Below are positions 32,048 through 40,787 of a stretch of DNA of 64,000 nt, one piece after another. This DNA is from an uncultured Bacteroidia bacterium. GTDB lineage: Bacteria > Bacteroidota > Bacteroidia > Bacteroidales > F082. The position numbers were made by a program, and so were the translations under genes. The notes under the pieces are model-generated. The model worked only from the letters and a program-made list of their open reading frames with translations. It was not told where the DNA came from and did not search any database. Positions within the stretch are counted from its first letter, which is position 1, and each line of letters starts with the position of its first letter. The stretch is from positions 1-64,000 of the forward strand of contig CACXIM010000005.1 in the NCBI GenBank assembly GCA_902767725.1. The letters are read 5' to 3'.

Positions 32048-34270
32048 TTACAGCAGGTGCATCGTAACCGTCAAACCAGCCATCACAATGCTCACCATGC
32101 TCATCAGCTTGATGAGGATGTTAAGTGAAGGTCCTGACGTATCCTTAAACGGATCACCGACGGTGTCGCCCACGACGGTAGCCTTGTGGTTTTCAGAGCC
32201 CTTGCCACCAAAGTTGCCCTCTTCGACATACTTCTTGGCATTGTCCCAAGCACCACCCGAGTTGGCCATGAAGACAGCCAGTACGAAACCAGTGGCCAAG
32301 CCACCAATCAACAGACCGAGGACACCAGGAACGCCCAAGATGACACCTGTCAGAATCGGGACGAGGATGGCGAGGATGGAAGGCACCAGCATCTCGTGCT
32401 GGGCACCTTTCGTGGAGATAGCAACACAACGCTCATAGTCAGGCTCAGCCTTACCCTCAAGGATACCCTTGATGGTGCTGAATTGACGGCGAACTTCCTC
32501 CACCATCTTCTGGGCTGCACGACCCACGGCATTCATTGTCATGCCGCAGAACACGAAGGCCATCATGGCACCAATAAACACACCGACAAGAACGACGGGA
32601 TTCATCAGGTTGACGTTGTAGGCCTCCATGAAGTCGACCAAAGTGGCTTTGGCAGCTTCAACGCCATTAGGCAGGTCTTGACCGATACGGATTAAGGCAA
32701 TCTTGATTTCCTCAACGTATGAGGCCAACAGAGCCAAGGCAGTCAAAGCAGCAGAACCGATGGCGAAACCCTTACCAGTGGCAGCAGTGGTGTTGCCAAG
32801 GGCATCGAGAGCATCGGTACGTTTGCGCACTTCAGGTTCCAAACCACTCATTTCAGCGTTACCACCTGCATTATCGGCGATAGGACCGTAAGCGTCGGTA
32901 GCCAAGGTGATGCCCAAGGTGGAGAGCATACCCACGGCAGCTATACCGATACCGTAAAGGCCTCTCGAAAGGTTAGCGGCAGTAAACTCAATATTGAAGC
33001 CATTGGCGCAGAGATAAGCCAACACGATGGCCACACCTACGGTAACAACCGGGATAGCGGTAGAAAGCATACCGAGACCGAGGCCAGAGATAATCACAGT
33101 GGCAGGACCCGTCTTAGAGCTCTCAGCCACCTTTTGCGTGGGTTTATAACTTTGCGAAGTGTAATATTCCGTAGCTTTACCGATGATGACGCCAGCAAGC
33201 AAACCGACCACCACCGAAAGCGAAGTCTGCCACCACATGTCGGCATACTCACCCGTCTCTTTTCCAAAGAGGAAATACATGATGCCGAAAGTGGCGGCAG
33301 CAATCAAGACGGCGGCCGTATTGGTACCACGGCTCAGTGCGCCAAGAAGTTCCTTCATGCCAGCGTTTTCCTTGGTACGCACCAAGAAAATACCAATCAA
33401 GGAAAGCAACACACCGACAGCCGCAATAAGCATAGGTGCAAGCACGGCCTTAAACTGCATGCCCTCAACGGCAGCAGTGGCGAAAGCAGAAGCACCCAAG
33501 GCCATAGTGGCCAAGATAGAGCCAGCGTAGGATTCGTAAAGGTCGGCACCCATGCCAGCCACATCACCGACGTTGTCACCAACGTTGTCAGCGATGGTGG
33601 CGGGGTTACGCGGGTCGTCTTCAGGGATGTTGTACTCGGTTTTACCGACGAGGTCGGCACCCACGTCAGCAGCCTTGGTGTAGATACCACCTCCCACACG
33701 GGCAAACAGAGCCTGCGTGGAAGCACCCATACCGAAGGTCAGCATGGTGGTGGTGATGGTAATCAGGTCGTTTTCGGCTCCAACGGCAGCAAGCAAACCT
33801 GTTCCATTCAACACAAGAAACCACACGGAAACGTCGAGAAGGGCGAGACCCACCACGACGAGACCCATGACAGCACCCGAACGGAAAGCCACTTGCAGAC
33901 CGCTGTTTAACGACTTACGAGCGGCGTTGGCCGTACGTGCCGAGGCATAGGTGGCCGTCTTCATGCCGAAGAAGCCCGCCAAGCCCGAGAAGAAACCGCC
34001 CGTGAGGAAAGCGAACCACACGATGCCGTTCTGCAATTTAAAGTAAGCCATGATGCCAAAAATGGCCGCCAAGATGACGAACACGATGATCACCACCTTG
34101 TACTGCTGCTTCAGGTAAGCCATGGCTCCCTTACGCACGTGCGCAGCGATTTTCTTCATCAAGTCAGTACCTTCGTCTTGCTTCATCATCTGCTTGTAGA
34201 AGATGAAAGCAAATGCCAGGGCCAAAATCGAGGCCGCCAGCACAATGTAAACAATACTGTTGCTAATCAT
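32048..34270 (-). CDS. hppA: Membrane-bound ion-pumping pyrophosphatase
   Basis: A 740-residue, roughly 16-helix integral membrane enzyme that couples PPi hydrolysis to H+ or Na+ export. Active-site motifs are present: GADLVGKTEYNIPEDDPRNP, DNVGDNVGDVAGMGADL and the C-terminal DNAKKYVEEG and KATVVGDTVGDPFKDTSGP. The sequence NTTAATGKG has Ala at the position where K+-independent forms have Lys, so it belongs to the K+-dependent type, which includes Na+ pumps and dual pumps. The ~270 nt upstream are AT-rich with a possible TATTTTTG box at 34348-34355. It is monocistronic. Confidence 0.95.
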   Translation of the reverse strand: MISNSIVYIVLAASILALAFAFIFYKQMMKQDEGTDLMKKIAAHVRKGAMAYLKQQYKVVIIVFVILAAIFGIMAYFKLQNGIVWFAFLTGGFFSGLAGFFGMKTATYASARTANAARKSLNSGLQVAFRSGAVMGLVVVGLALLDVSVWFLVLNGTGLLAAVGAENDLITITTTMLTFGMGASTQALFARVGGGIYTKAADVGADLVGKTEYNIPEDDPRNPATIADNVGDNVGDVAGMGADLYESYAGSILATMALGASAFATAAVEGMQFKAVLAPMLIAAVGVLLSLIGIFLVRTKENAGMKELLGALSRGTNTAAVLIAAATFGIMYFLFGKETGEYADMWWQTSLSVVVGLLAGVIIGKATEYYTSQSYKPTQKVAESSKTGPATVIISGLGLGMLSTAIPVVTVGVAIVLAYLCANGFNIEFTAANLSRGLYGIGIAAVGMLSTLGITLATDAYGPIADNAGGNAEMSGLEPEVRKRTDALDALGNTTAATGKGFAIGSAALTALALLASYVEEIKIALIRIGQDLPNGVEAAKATLVDFMEAYNVNLMNPVVLVGVFIGAMMAFVFCGMTMNAVGRAAQKMVEEVRRQFSTIKGILEGKAEPDYERCVAISTKGAQHEMLVPSILAILVPILTGVILGVPGVLGLLIGGLATGFVLAVFMANSGGAWDNAKKYVEEGNFGGKGSENHKATVVGDTVGDPFKDTSGPSLNILIKLMSMVSIVMAGLTVTMHLL

Positions 34271-34415
34271 AAGATTGTTATTTAGTTAAACTTATTTTGA
34301 TTCGAAAATAACAGTTCTTTTAGCTGTTTTCAGTTGCTTTGAGGGGACAAAAATAAGGACAAATTATATTGAAATGAAAATTTTTTGCAGAGTTTTTTTC
34401 GTTAAAACAACTTTT

Positions 34416-34447
34416 TTTGCTCGTTTCCAAAAAAGTCCCTACTTTTG
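34416..34447 (+). promoter_or_regulatory. Bacteroidetes-type promoter for bifunctional nuclease gene
   Basis: TTTG, 20 nt, TACTTTTG, full matches to both consensus boxes, about 96 nt before the start codon. The 5' leader of about 90 nt has no obvious structure. Confidence 0.7.
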
Positions 34448-34543
34448 ACGATTGAAGGAAGAAGGTTTTGTTTCGAAATAGAGACTTAATAATCAGTTTC
34501 TTAGAAGGACAAACGCAAACTTCTTTCCCAAAACTGAGCAGTT

Positions 34544-35131
34544 ATGAATAAAGTCAATTTGGAAATCGTAGGTTTGACCTATAGCGAATCCTCAACGGGG
34601 GCATACGTCTTAATCCTGGGCGACAAAAACTCACAACGTCGCCTGCCCATCGTCATCGGGAGTGCTGAGGCCGAGTCGATCGCGGTAGGCTTGGAAAAGC
34701 ACAAAAACGGCCGGCCCCATACCCACGACCTCTTCTTGAGATTCGCCCATGAGTTTGGCATCGAAATTATGGAGGTGGTCATCAACCGTTTCCGCGACGG
34801 GGTGTATTACGCCATGCTGGTGTGCAAACAAGGCGACGACCTCACCATGGTCGATGCCCGTCCTTCCGATGCTATCGCCATCGCAGTGCGTGCAGGCTGC
34901 GAAATCTACGCCTACGAAACCGTCATGGACGAAGCGGGCATCATCATGGACGACATGGACAAGGAAGACACTGAAGAGCCTGCCGAGGCGCCTATTAATA
35001 TAGGTAAAGACAAAACCAGTCTCGACATGCTTGACGCTGACACCTTGGAAGGCCTGCTTCAGGAAGCCATTGACAACGAGGATTACCAAAAAGCAGCGGA
35101 GATTAGGGATGAGATCAATAGGAGGAGATAG
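34544..35131 (+). CDS. Bifunctional nuclease (DUF151) protein with C-terminal UVR motif
   Basis: A 195-residue protein. Residues about 1-135 match the DUF151/BFN domain (VGLTYSESSTGAYVLILGD, RLPIVIGSAEAESIA, VDARPSDAIAIAVR), a fold linked to both DNase and RNase activity in plants and to redox or stress functions in bacteria. Residues about 160-195 form a UVR-like helical hairpin (LLQEAIDNEDYQKAAEIRDEI), the UvrB/UvrC interaction motif. The combination is typical of Bacteroidetes. It has its own promoter and is followed by a perfect hairpin. Confidence 0.88.
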   Translation: MNKVNLEIVGLTYSESSTGAYVLILGDKNSQRRLPIVIGSAEAESIAVGLEKHKNGRPHTHDLFLRFAHEFGIEIMEVVINRFRDGVYYAMLVCKQGDDLTMVDARPSDAIAIAVRAGCEIYAYETVMDEAGIIMDDMDKEDTEEPAEAPINIGKDKTSLDMLDADTLEGLLQEAIDNEDYQKAAEIRDEINRRR

Positions 35132-35147
35132 CTGTTAGCCATTAGCT

Positions 35148-35187
35148 GTTAGCTTTTAGCTTATTGGCTACCAAGCTAAAAGCTAAC
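35148..35187 (+). terminator. Hairpin with perfect 15-bp arms, probable terminator
   Basis: The arms gttagcttttagctt and aagctaaaagctaac are perfectly complementary with a 10-nt loop, 17 nt after the bifunctional nuclease stop. The neighbouring sequence consists of further ttagc units (gctgttagccattagctg), so the palindrome was built from a simple repeat. A T-rich stretch follows about 17 nt later. Confidence 0.6.
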
Positions 35188-35255
35188 GGCTAAAAGCCAA
35201 AAGTCATTTTTTTGAATTTTAAATCTTTGAATATTAAATCTTTAAATCCAAGAAT

Positions 35256-36578
35256 ATGAAAGCAATCAAATTCAGACTAATCGTGATGAACTTCCTCCAG
35301 TTTGCAGTCTGGGGGGCTTATCTGACTTGTATGGGTAACTATCTTGGAAGAGCAGGCATGGGAGCCGAGATTTCATGGTTCTACGCCATCCAAGGTATCG
35401 TTTCCATTTTCATGCCTACCCTCTTGGGCATCGTCGGCGACAAATGGATCCAGCCGCAACGCCTTCTCGGCTTCTGCCACTTAATTACCGCCACAGCCAT
35501 GCTGACATTGTTCTATCTGGGCATGCAAGCCGCAGCCGCTGGCGTCGATCCTAACAAATCGCTGTTTATCACAATCTACACCATCGGCGTGGCCTTCTAC
35601 ATGCCAACCCTTGCCCTTTCGAACACAACCGCATTCACCATCCTAAAAGACAATGGGTTAGACACTGTCAAGGACTTCCCTCCCATCCGCGTGTTCGGCA
35701 CCATCGGCTTCATCATTTCCATGTGGTTCGTCAATTGCGCCTTCCTTGACAACGGCAGCTTTGGTTTCACTTTTGGCGACAACCCCAACAAGTTCCAATA
35801 CACTTATTACCAATTCCTGATTTCAGGTATCCTGGGTGTCCTGCTTTTCCTCTATTGCATGACCCTTCCACAATGCAAGATCATCAAGAAAGAGGCTACA
35901 TCACTTGCCGACACTTTAGGATTAAGCGCTTTCAAGCTCTTCAAGGACAAGAAAATGGCCTTGTTCTTCATTTTCGCCATGCTCCTCGGTATGGCATTGC
36001 AGGTGACCAACAGCTATGCCACCCCCTTCCTAACCCACTTCAAGAGCGATCCTGCCTTGGCCAACACGTTTGCGGCCAACAATGCCACCATGCTCGTGTC
36101 CATCTCGCAGGTAGCTGAGGCCTTGTGCATCCTGTTGATTCCCTTCTTCTTGCGTCGCTACGGTATTAAGGTTGTAATGCTCATGGCCATGATTGCCTGG
36201 GTGCTGCGCTTCGGCTTCTTCGGCTTGGGTAACCCCGACATGCCTGGCGTGTTGCTGTTTGTCCTTTCTTGCATCGTCTATGGCGTTGCCTTTGACTTCT
36301 TCAATGTCTCAGGTGCCATGTTTGTCGACAAGGAATGCGACTCCAACGTAAAAGCCTCTGCTCAAGGCCTGTTTATGTTGATGACCAACGGCTTGGGCGG
36401 CAGTATCGGCGTTCTCGCGGCCGGAAAAGTCATCGACAAGTTCTGCCATTGGAACGAACAAGGCTTCCTCGTGGGCGAATGGAAGAGCGCCTGGCTCATT
36501 TTTGCCGGTTATGCTTTGGTGGTCGCCATCTTGTTCCTGCTTTTGTTCAAATACAAGCACGAGCCTGAAAAGAAATGA
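35256..36578 (+). CDS. nupG: MFS nucleoside permease (NupG family)
   Basis: A 440-residue transporter with 12 predicted membrane helices. It has the NupG/XapB signatures: [18 protein letters not shown] at the N-terminus, [28 protein letters not shown] and the later [10 protein letters not shown] and [10 protein letters not shown]. NupG transports nucleosides with protons. It overlaps thyA by 4 nt and precedes folA, so uptake of nucleosides is co-encoded with thymidylate synthesis. An alternative substrate such as a modified nucleoside cannot be excluded. Confidence 0.88.
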   Translation: MKAIKFRLIVMNFLQFAVWGAYLTCMGNYLGRAGMGAEISWFYAIQGIVSIFMPTLLGIVGDKWIQPQRLLGFCHLITATAMLTLFYLGMQAAAAGVDPNKSLFITIYTIGVAFYMPTLALSNTTAFTILKDNGLDTVKDFPPIRVFGTIGFIISMWFVNCAFLDNGSFGFTFGDNPNKFQYTYYQFLISGILGVLLFLYCMTLPQCKIIKKEATSLADTLGLSAFKLFKDKKMALFFIFAMLLGMALQVTNSYATPFLTHFKSDPALANTFAANNATMLVSISQVAEALCILLIPFFLRRYGIKVVMLMAMIAWVLRFGFFGLGNPDMPGVLLFVLSCIVYGVAFDFFNVSGAMFVDKECDSNVKASAQGLFMLMTNGLGGSIGVLAAGKVIDKFCHWNEQGFLVGEWKSAWLIFAGYALVVAILFLLLFKYKHEPEKK

Positions 36579-37402
36579 AGCAATACCTCGACCTGCTGCA
36601 ATACATCCTCGACCACGGCCATCAAAAGGGCGACCGCACGGGCACGGGCACCATCAGCGTGTTCGGCTACCAGATGCGTTTCGACCTCTCTGAAGGTTTC
36701 CCTTTGGTGACGACGAAGAAGGTGCATCTGAAAAGCATCATCCATGAGCTACTGTGGCTGCTCAGCGGCGACACCAACATCAAATACCTGCACGACAACA
36801 AGGTGTCGATTTGGGACGAATGGGCCGACCCCAACGGAGACTTGGGTCCCGTTTACGGCGCCCAATGGCGTAACTGGAACAACGAAGGCATCGACCAGAT
36901 TGCCGAGGTGGTGAAAAGCATCAAGGAAAACCCGAACAGCCGCCGACATATCGTAACGGCATGGAATCCCAGCGTGCTGCCCGACGAGCATGAGAAGAAC
37001 TTCGCGGCAAACGTGGCGGCTGGCAAGGCTGCCCTTCCACCCTGCCATGCCTTCTTCCAGTTCTATGTGGCCGACGGCAAGCTGTCGTGCCAGCTTTACC
37101 AACGCAGTGCCGACGTATTTCTCGGCGTGCCGTTCAACATCGCCTCATACGCCCTCCTCACCATGATGATGGCGCAGGTGTGCGACCTCCAGCTTGGCGA
37201 GTTCGTCCATACCTTCGGCGACGTGCACATCTACAACAACCTCATCGAGCAGGTGAAGACACAACTGTCGCGCGTACCACGTCCACTACCTACGATGAAA
37301 ATTAATCCAGATGTCAAAGACATCTTTGGCTTCAAATTTGATGACTTCACATTAGAGAACTACGACCCGTGGCCTGCCATTAAGGGCGAGGTCTCGGTGT
37401 GA
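36575..37402 (+). CDS. thyA: Thymidylate synthase
   Basis: A 275-residue enzyme, slightly longer than the 264 of E. coli because of an insertion near residues 140-150 ([18 protein letters not shown]). It methylates dUMP to dTMP using methylene-THF. The catalytic Cys is in [13 protein letters not shown], with [12 protein letters not shown] at the N-terminus, [19 protein letters not shown], and the C-terminal [21 protein letters not shown]. The ATG overlaps the permease stop (4 nt). It produces DHF, which the adjacent folA recycles. Confidence 0.96.
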   Translation: MKQYLDLLQYILDHGHQKGDRTGTGTISVFGYQMRFDLSEGFPLVTTKKVHLKSIIHELLWLLSGDTNIKYLHDNKVSIWDEWADPNGDLGPVYGAQWRNWNNEGIDQIAEVVKSIKENPNSRRHIVTAWNPSVLPDEHEKNFAANVAAGKAALPPCHAFFQFYVADGKLSCQLYQRSADVFLGVPFNIASYALLTMMMAQVCDLQLGEFVHTFGDVHIYNNLIEQVKTQLSRVPRPLPTMKINPDVKDIFGFKFDDFTLENYDPWPAIKGEVSV

Positions 37403-37423
37403 TATTTGACGCCATAATAATTT

Positions 37424-37450
37424 GAGACGCGATAAATCGCGTCTCTACAA
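37424..37450. repeat. REP-like palindrome family C in thyA-folA spacer
   Basis: gagacgcgat/atcgcgtctc, followed by tacaa. This matches the palindrome type inside the phosphatase gene at 28191-28232. It is followed by direct repeats of aatcaacaattcaac up to 37499, next to the folA start. Confidence 0.7.
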
Positions 37451-37501
37451 ACAATTCAATAATCAACAATTCAACGATTCAACAATCAACAATTCAACAT
37501 A

Positions 37502-38002
37502 ATGACCATTTCCATCATCGTCGCCATGGCAGCCAACCGCGCCATCGGCATCAACAACCAACTGATTTGGCACAACAGCAACGACCTGAAGCACTTCAAG
37601 AAGGTCACTTCGGGACATTGTGTCATCATGGGCCACAACACTTGGCTCTCGTTGCCGGGACAGAAAGCCCTGCCTAACCGCCGCAACATCGTCATCTCCG
37701 ATCGTTTGGACGAGGCTCCCGAAGGTTACGAACTCGCCACATCCATCCCACAAGCCTTGGAGATGGCCGCCAACGAGGACGAGGTCTTCATCATGGGTGG
37801 TGGTAGCATCTACGAGCAGTTCCTGCCTAAGGCAGACCGACTCTATCTGACGCGTCTTGACAAGGAATTTGAAGCCGACACATTCTTCCCTTACATCAAC
37901 TTCGACGAATGGAGTCTTGTCGACCTTGAAGTGGTCGATGACGACCCGCAGGTAGATTATTCCTATCGTTTCGAAGTTTGGGAACGTATAGAGAACCAAT
38001 AA
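37502..38002 (+). CDS. folA: Dihydrofolate reductase
   Basis: A 166-residue NADPH-dependent enzyme of normal length. It starts MTISIIVAMAANRAIGINNQ with LIWHNSNDLKHFKKVT, where the usual Pro-Trp and Asp region of the active site is LIWHNSNDL (the catalytic acidic residue is at Asp in this segment). The GHNTWLS, RNIVISDR and FIMGGGSIYEQ motifs bind NADPH. It is 100 nt after thyA with a repeat-filled spacer. A strong terminator follows. Confidence 0.94.
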   Translation: MTISIIVAMAANRAIGINNQLIWHNSNDLKHFKKVTSGHCVIMGHNTWLSLPGQKALPNRRNIVISDRLDEAPEGYELATSIPQALEMAANEDEVFIMGGGSIYEQFLPKADRLYLTRLDKEFEADTFFPYINFDEWSLVDLEVVDDDPQVDYSYRFEVWERIENQ

Positions 38003-38026
38003 TTTCCAGAGTACAAATAACAAAAA

Positions 38027-38058
38027 AAAACGGTTGCCTCGTTTGAGGCAACCGTTTT
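38027..38058. terminator. Bidirectional terminator between folA and C10 protease gene
   Basis: A perfect 14-bp stem (aaaacggttgcctc/gaggcaaccgtttt) with a 4-nt loop, A-rich on the left and T-rich on the right. It fits termination of folA from the left and of the protease gene from the right. Confidence 0.9.
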
Positions 38059-38080
38059 TGGTTTTGTCACAAGTCTCAGC

Positions 38081-40687
38081 TTATCTGATCACTGTGATAC
38101 GTTTAGTGACTTCACCATTGTCGGTAGAGATACGCACCAAGTAAATGCCAGTCTCAGCATTGTTCAGGTTGATGTCAACCGACTCGGCATTGCATTCCAT
38201 CTCATAGACTTTCTGACCCACCAGGTTGTAAACCGCAATGTGGTTCATGCCTACACCTTCCACAACGAAACGGCTGGTGGTAGGATTCGGGAAGATGGCG
38301 ATGCTGTTCTCAATCTGTTCATCAACGGCATCGACCGAATACGGGACATGGAGATAGAACTGGTTCTGGTTATACTTGTAAGCAGCAGGAGCCGAGTAGC
38401 AATCCATATCCTGATAGTAGGCCTTAATCTGGTAATAGTAGTCACCATCTTCGGTAAGTGCATTATCGACATAGTGAGAAGTATTGGCACCAGCCACCTT
38501 GATTCTCTCGTATGTGCCGTCCAAACCTTTCTTTCTGTAGATATAATAGCCACTGAGACCATCAAAAGGATTAGGCTTTGTCCACATCAAATCGGGCTTG
38601 AAATTGCTATTGAGTTCAAACGTGAAGTCGGTCGGGGCGTAGCAAGCGCCTGAAGTTGCGCACGACTCATTGGAATACTGTCCGTTCTCACCTCCATTGA
38701 AGAAGTAACCAACTTTATAGCAATGGCCACCTATTTCGGTATCTCTGTCAACGAAAGAAGTGCCACTAGGAATCAGGCGATGCAGGAGACCGTCGCGATA
38801 AACCGTATAGCCATAACCTTCAGCTCCAGGAACGGGATCCCAAGAAACGTTGATATTGTTAGGATTCTCTTCATCGACAAGAGCAACGAGGTTGGTAGGA
38901 CAGCCATCACCGATAGAGGCGCCGCAGCTGTTGTTGCCTTCAAAGAAGATGCCTTCCGCCATATTGGATGATTGGCCTGAGTAGGTATAAACCGTATGGT
39001 TTTCTGAATCCTTGATGGTGAAGCCCATGCTAAAGGAGTCGCCGTATGTTTGGGCGCTCCAACCAAATGAGACATGACCCAACGGGATTTCGACGGGGAC
39101 GGACTGAACAGCGTTGGTGGTGGTGGTCAACTGACCGACTTCCCTACCCGAAGCATTGTAGATGTGGATAGCAGCACCACGCCAACCATTCATGGCAGCC
39201 TGCGTAATATTGATGGTCCAAGAGCAGGTGGGACCGAAACTGACCACATTGAACATTCCGATTTTGCCATGCAAATCATTGCAAACGGCATAGACTTCAT
39301 ACTGGAAGGCATCAAAGCGAGGCACTTCGTTGTCGACGAAGGTCATTGCAGCGCCAGGAGTAACATTGCTCTCAGTGTGAATGATGCGACCGTCTCGGGT
39401 AACGACAATCTGGTCAATCGTAGTGAGGTTGGTATTGTTCAAGGTCTTCGAAGGATTGGTCCATGTCAGCGTGGCTTTCAGCTCGTTGTTGGCAGCAGGC
39501 GTAATGGTGAGGTTGGTAGGTGCCTGAGGCGTGCCATTATAAACATTAGCCGGAACAAAATTGAAAATAGCAGCGTCATACGAAGCCGAATACTCGATTC
39601 CATCGAAATCAATAAAGGAATCACCTGAGCCACTCCAACCGAAGTTCCAGTGCATCAGACCGGCATCATCATAACCATCACAAACGAAAGCATGGCAACC
39701 AGGGTTAGGCGTACTAGCGTCGCAACCCGAGTAATACACAGGCCAGCCCATATCCAGGTGTTCCCTAAGCATATTATACCAATTAGTATATGTGAAGCTG
39801 CCTCTCTCACGATGTAAGGCTTGGTTGGTATATCCGAAATACGTGCTGATTGCATTCGGGACAAGGGTGGATTGTGTTCCGCTACCATCAGGGGCATAGT
39901 TCATGTTAACGGAAACGCCACAGTGGTACATCAAGAGGGCAACTGCTTCTTTCTGCACTTGAGGAGAAGCGTTGGTCAATCTGTCAGGCATGTTATCCCA
40001 ATCGTATGTGGTCTCACCAAAGTTGGCAGAAAGACCAGGGAAATATGGATATCCTGGACTGCCTCCCGAGTTGTAGGTATGGGAACCCGTTCCCTGCACA
40101 GGATGATTCCAATACTTCATGATTTGGCTCATAGCCGTAGCCACACAACCCGCATAGCAGCGACCACCAGGACCGCCAGCATACTCAGGGCAATACAAGT
40201 TGTAAGGTGAATCTTGGTCCCATTTTGTAGTCAGCAAGAAGAATGATGATCTACCACCAAATCTCGACTTCAGTCGGCCAGTGTTGGCGACCAGCTCCCA
40301 TTCGGCAGCAACCTCAGGGGTAGCAATTCCTGTACGTCCCGATCTGCCATCGATGATGTTATCAAGTTGGTATCTAAGACCATCAGGCATGTTGTCAACG
40401 GGGAAAACGCCTTCCTTAGAATAACCCACTATGGGGCGGAAATAGTCATCGGCCGAAACCATGACGAAACCTTTGTCGCCCACGTTGAACACATAGAAGC
40501 AGGCCTCTCCGCGCATCGAACTACCCGTGTATACCAGAGTTAGGTCGTTGCTTTGGCGCGATTGCTCGAATTGGGCTTGGACAAATTGTTGTCCCACAAA
40601 CTTGGCTTGATTCAAACTGACCGGATTGGCTTGCACCGCTCCAAGGCCAAGAACCAAGGCGAGTAAACTCATTACATACTTTTTCAT
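38081..40687 (-). CDS. C10 cysteine protease with T9SS sorting domain (copy 1)
   Basis: An 868-residue secreted protease of the streptopain/PrtT type. The ATG at 40685-40687 gives signal peptide MKKYVMSLLALVLGLGAVQA; a longer frame upstream lacks one. A pro-domain (VFNVGDKGFVMVSADD, IVGYSKEG) precedes the catalytic domain: GGRCYAGCVATAMSQIMKYW with active-site Cys (residue about 180) and HAFVCDGYDD/MHWNFGWSG with His and Trp. Fibronectin-like repeats (APTNLTI, CPTNLVAL) follow. The last ~75 residues (IAIFPNPTTSRFVVEG ... ITVIR) are a type A T9SS C-terminal domain. It is the last of four tandem copies. Confidence 0.92.
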   Translation of the reverse strand: MKKYVMSLLALVLGLGAVQANPVSLNQAKFVGQQFVQAQFEQSRQSNDLTLVYTGSSMRGEACFYVFNVGDKGFVMVSADDYFRPIVGYSKEGVFPVDNMPDGLRYQLDNIIDGRSGRTGIATPEVAAEWELVANTGRLKSRFGGRSSFFLLTTKWDQDSPYNLYCPEYAGGPGGRCYAGCVATAMSQIMKYWNHPVQGTGSHTYNSGGSPGYPYFPGLSANFGETTYDWDNMPDRLTNASPQVQKEAVALLMYHCGVSVNMNYAPDGSGTQSTLVPNAISTYFGYTNQALHRERGSFTYTNWYNMLREHLDMGWPVYYSGCDASTPNPGCHAFVCDGYDDAGLMHWNFGWSGSGDSFIDFDGIEYSASYDAAIFNFVPANVYNGTPQAPTNLTITPAANNELKATLTWTNPSKTLNNTNLTTIDQIVVTRDGRIIHTESNVTPGAAMTFVDNEVPRFDAFQYEVYAVCNDLHGKIGMFNVVSFGPTCSWTINITQAAMNGWRGAAIHIYNASGREVGQLTTTTNAVQSVPVEIPLGHVSFGWSAQTYGDSFSMGFTIKDSENHTVYTYSGQSSNMAEGIFFEGNNSCGASIGDGCPTNLVALVDEENPNNINVSWDPVPGAEGYGYTVYRDGLLHRLIPSGTSFVDRDTEIGGHCYKVGYFFNGGENGQYSNESCATSGACYAPTDFTFELNSNFKPDLMWTKPNPFDGLSGYYIYRKKGLDGTYERIKVAGANTSHYVDNALTEDGDYYYQIKAYYQDMDCYSAPAAYKYNQNQFYLHVPYSVDAVDEQIENSIAIFPNPTTSRFVVEGVGMNHIAVYNLVGQKVYEMECNAESVDINLNNAETGIYLVRISTDNGEVTKRITVIR

Positions 40688-40787
40688 TGTGTTATGATTT
40701 AAAAATGATTCTGAATTAAGACCGCAAATATAGATATTTTTCCGACATTTCATCTAAAACAATAGCATATTGTCGAAAAAATCTCCA

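Noticed and set aside
33134..33910. 258-codon plus-strand open frame
   Set aside because: It is antisense to hppA, whose reading frame carries all catalytic motifs.
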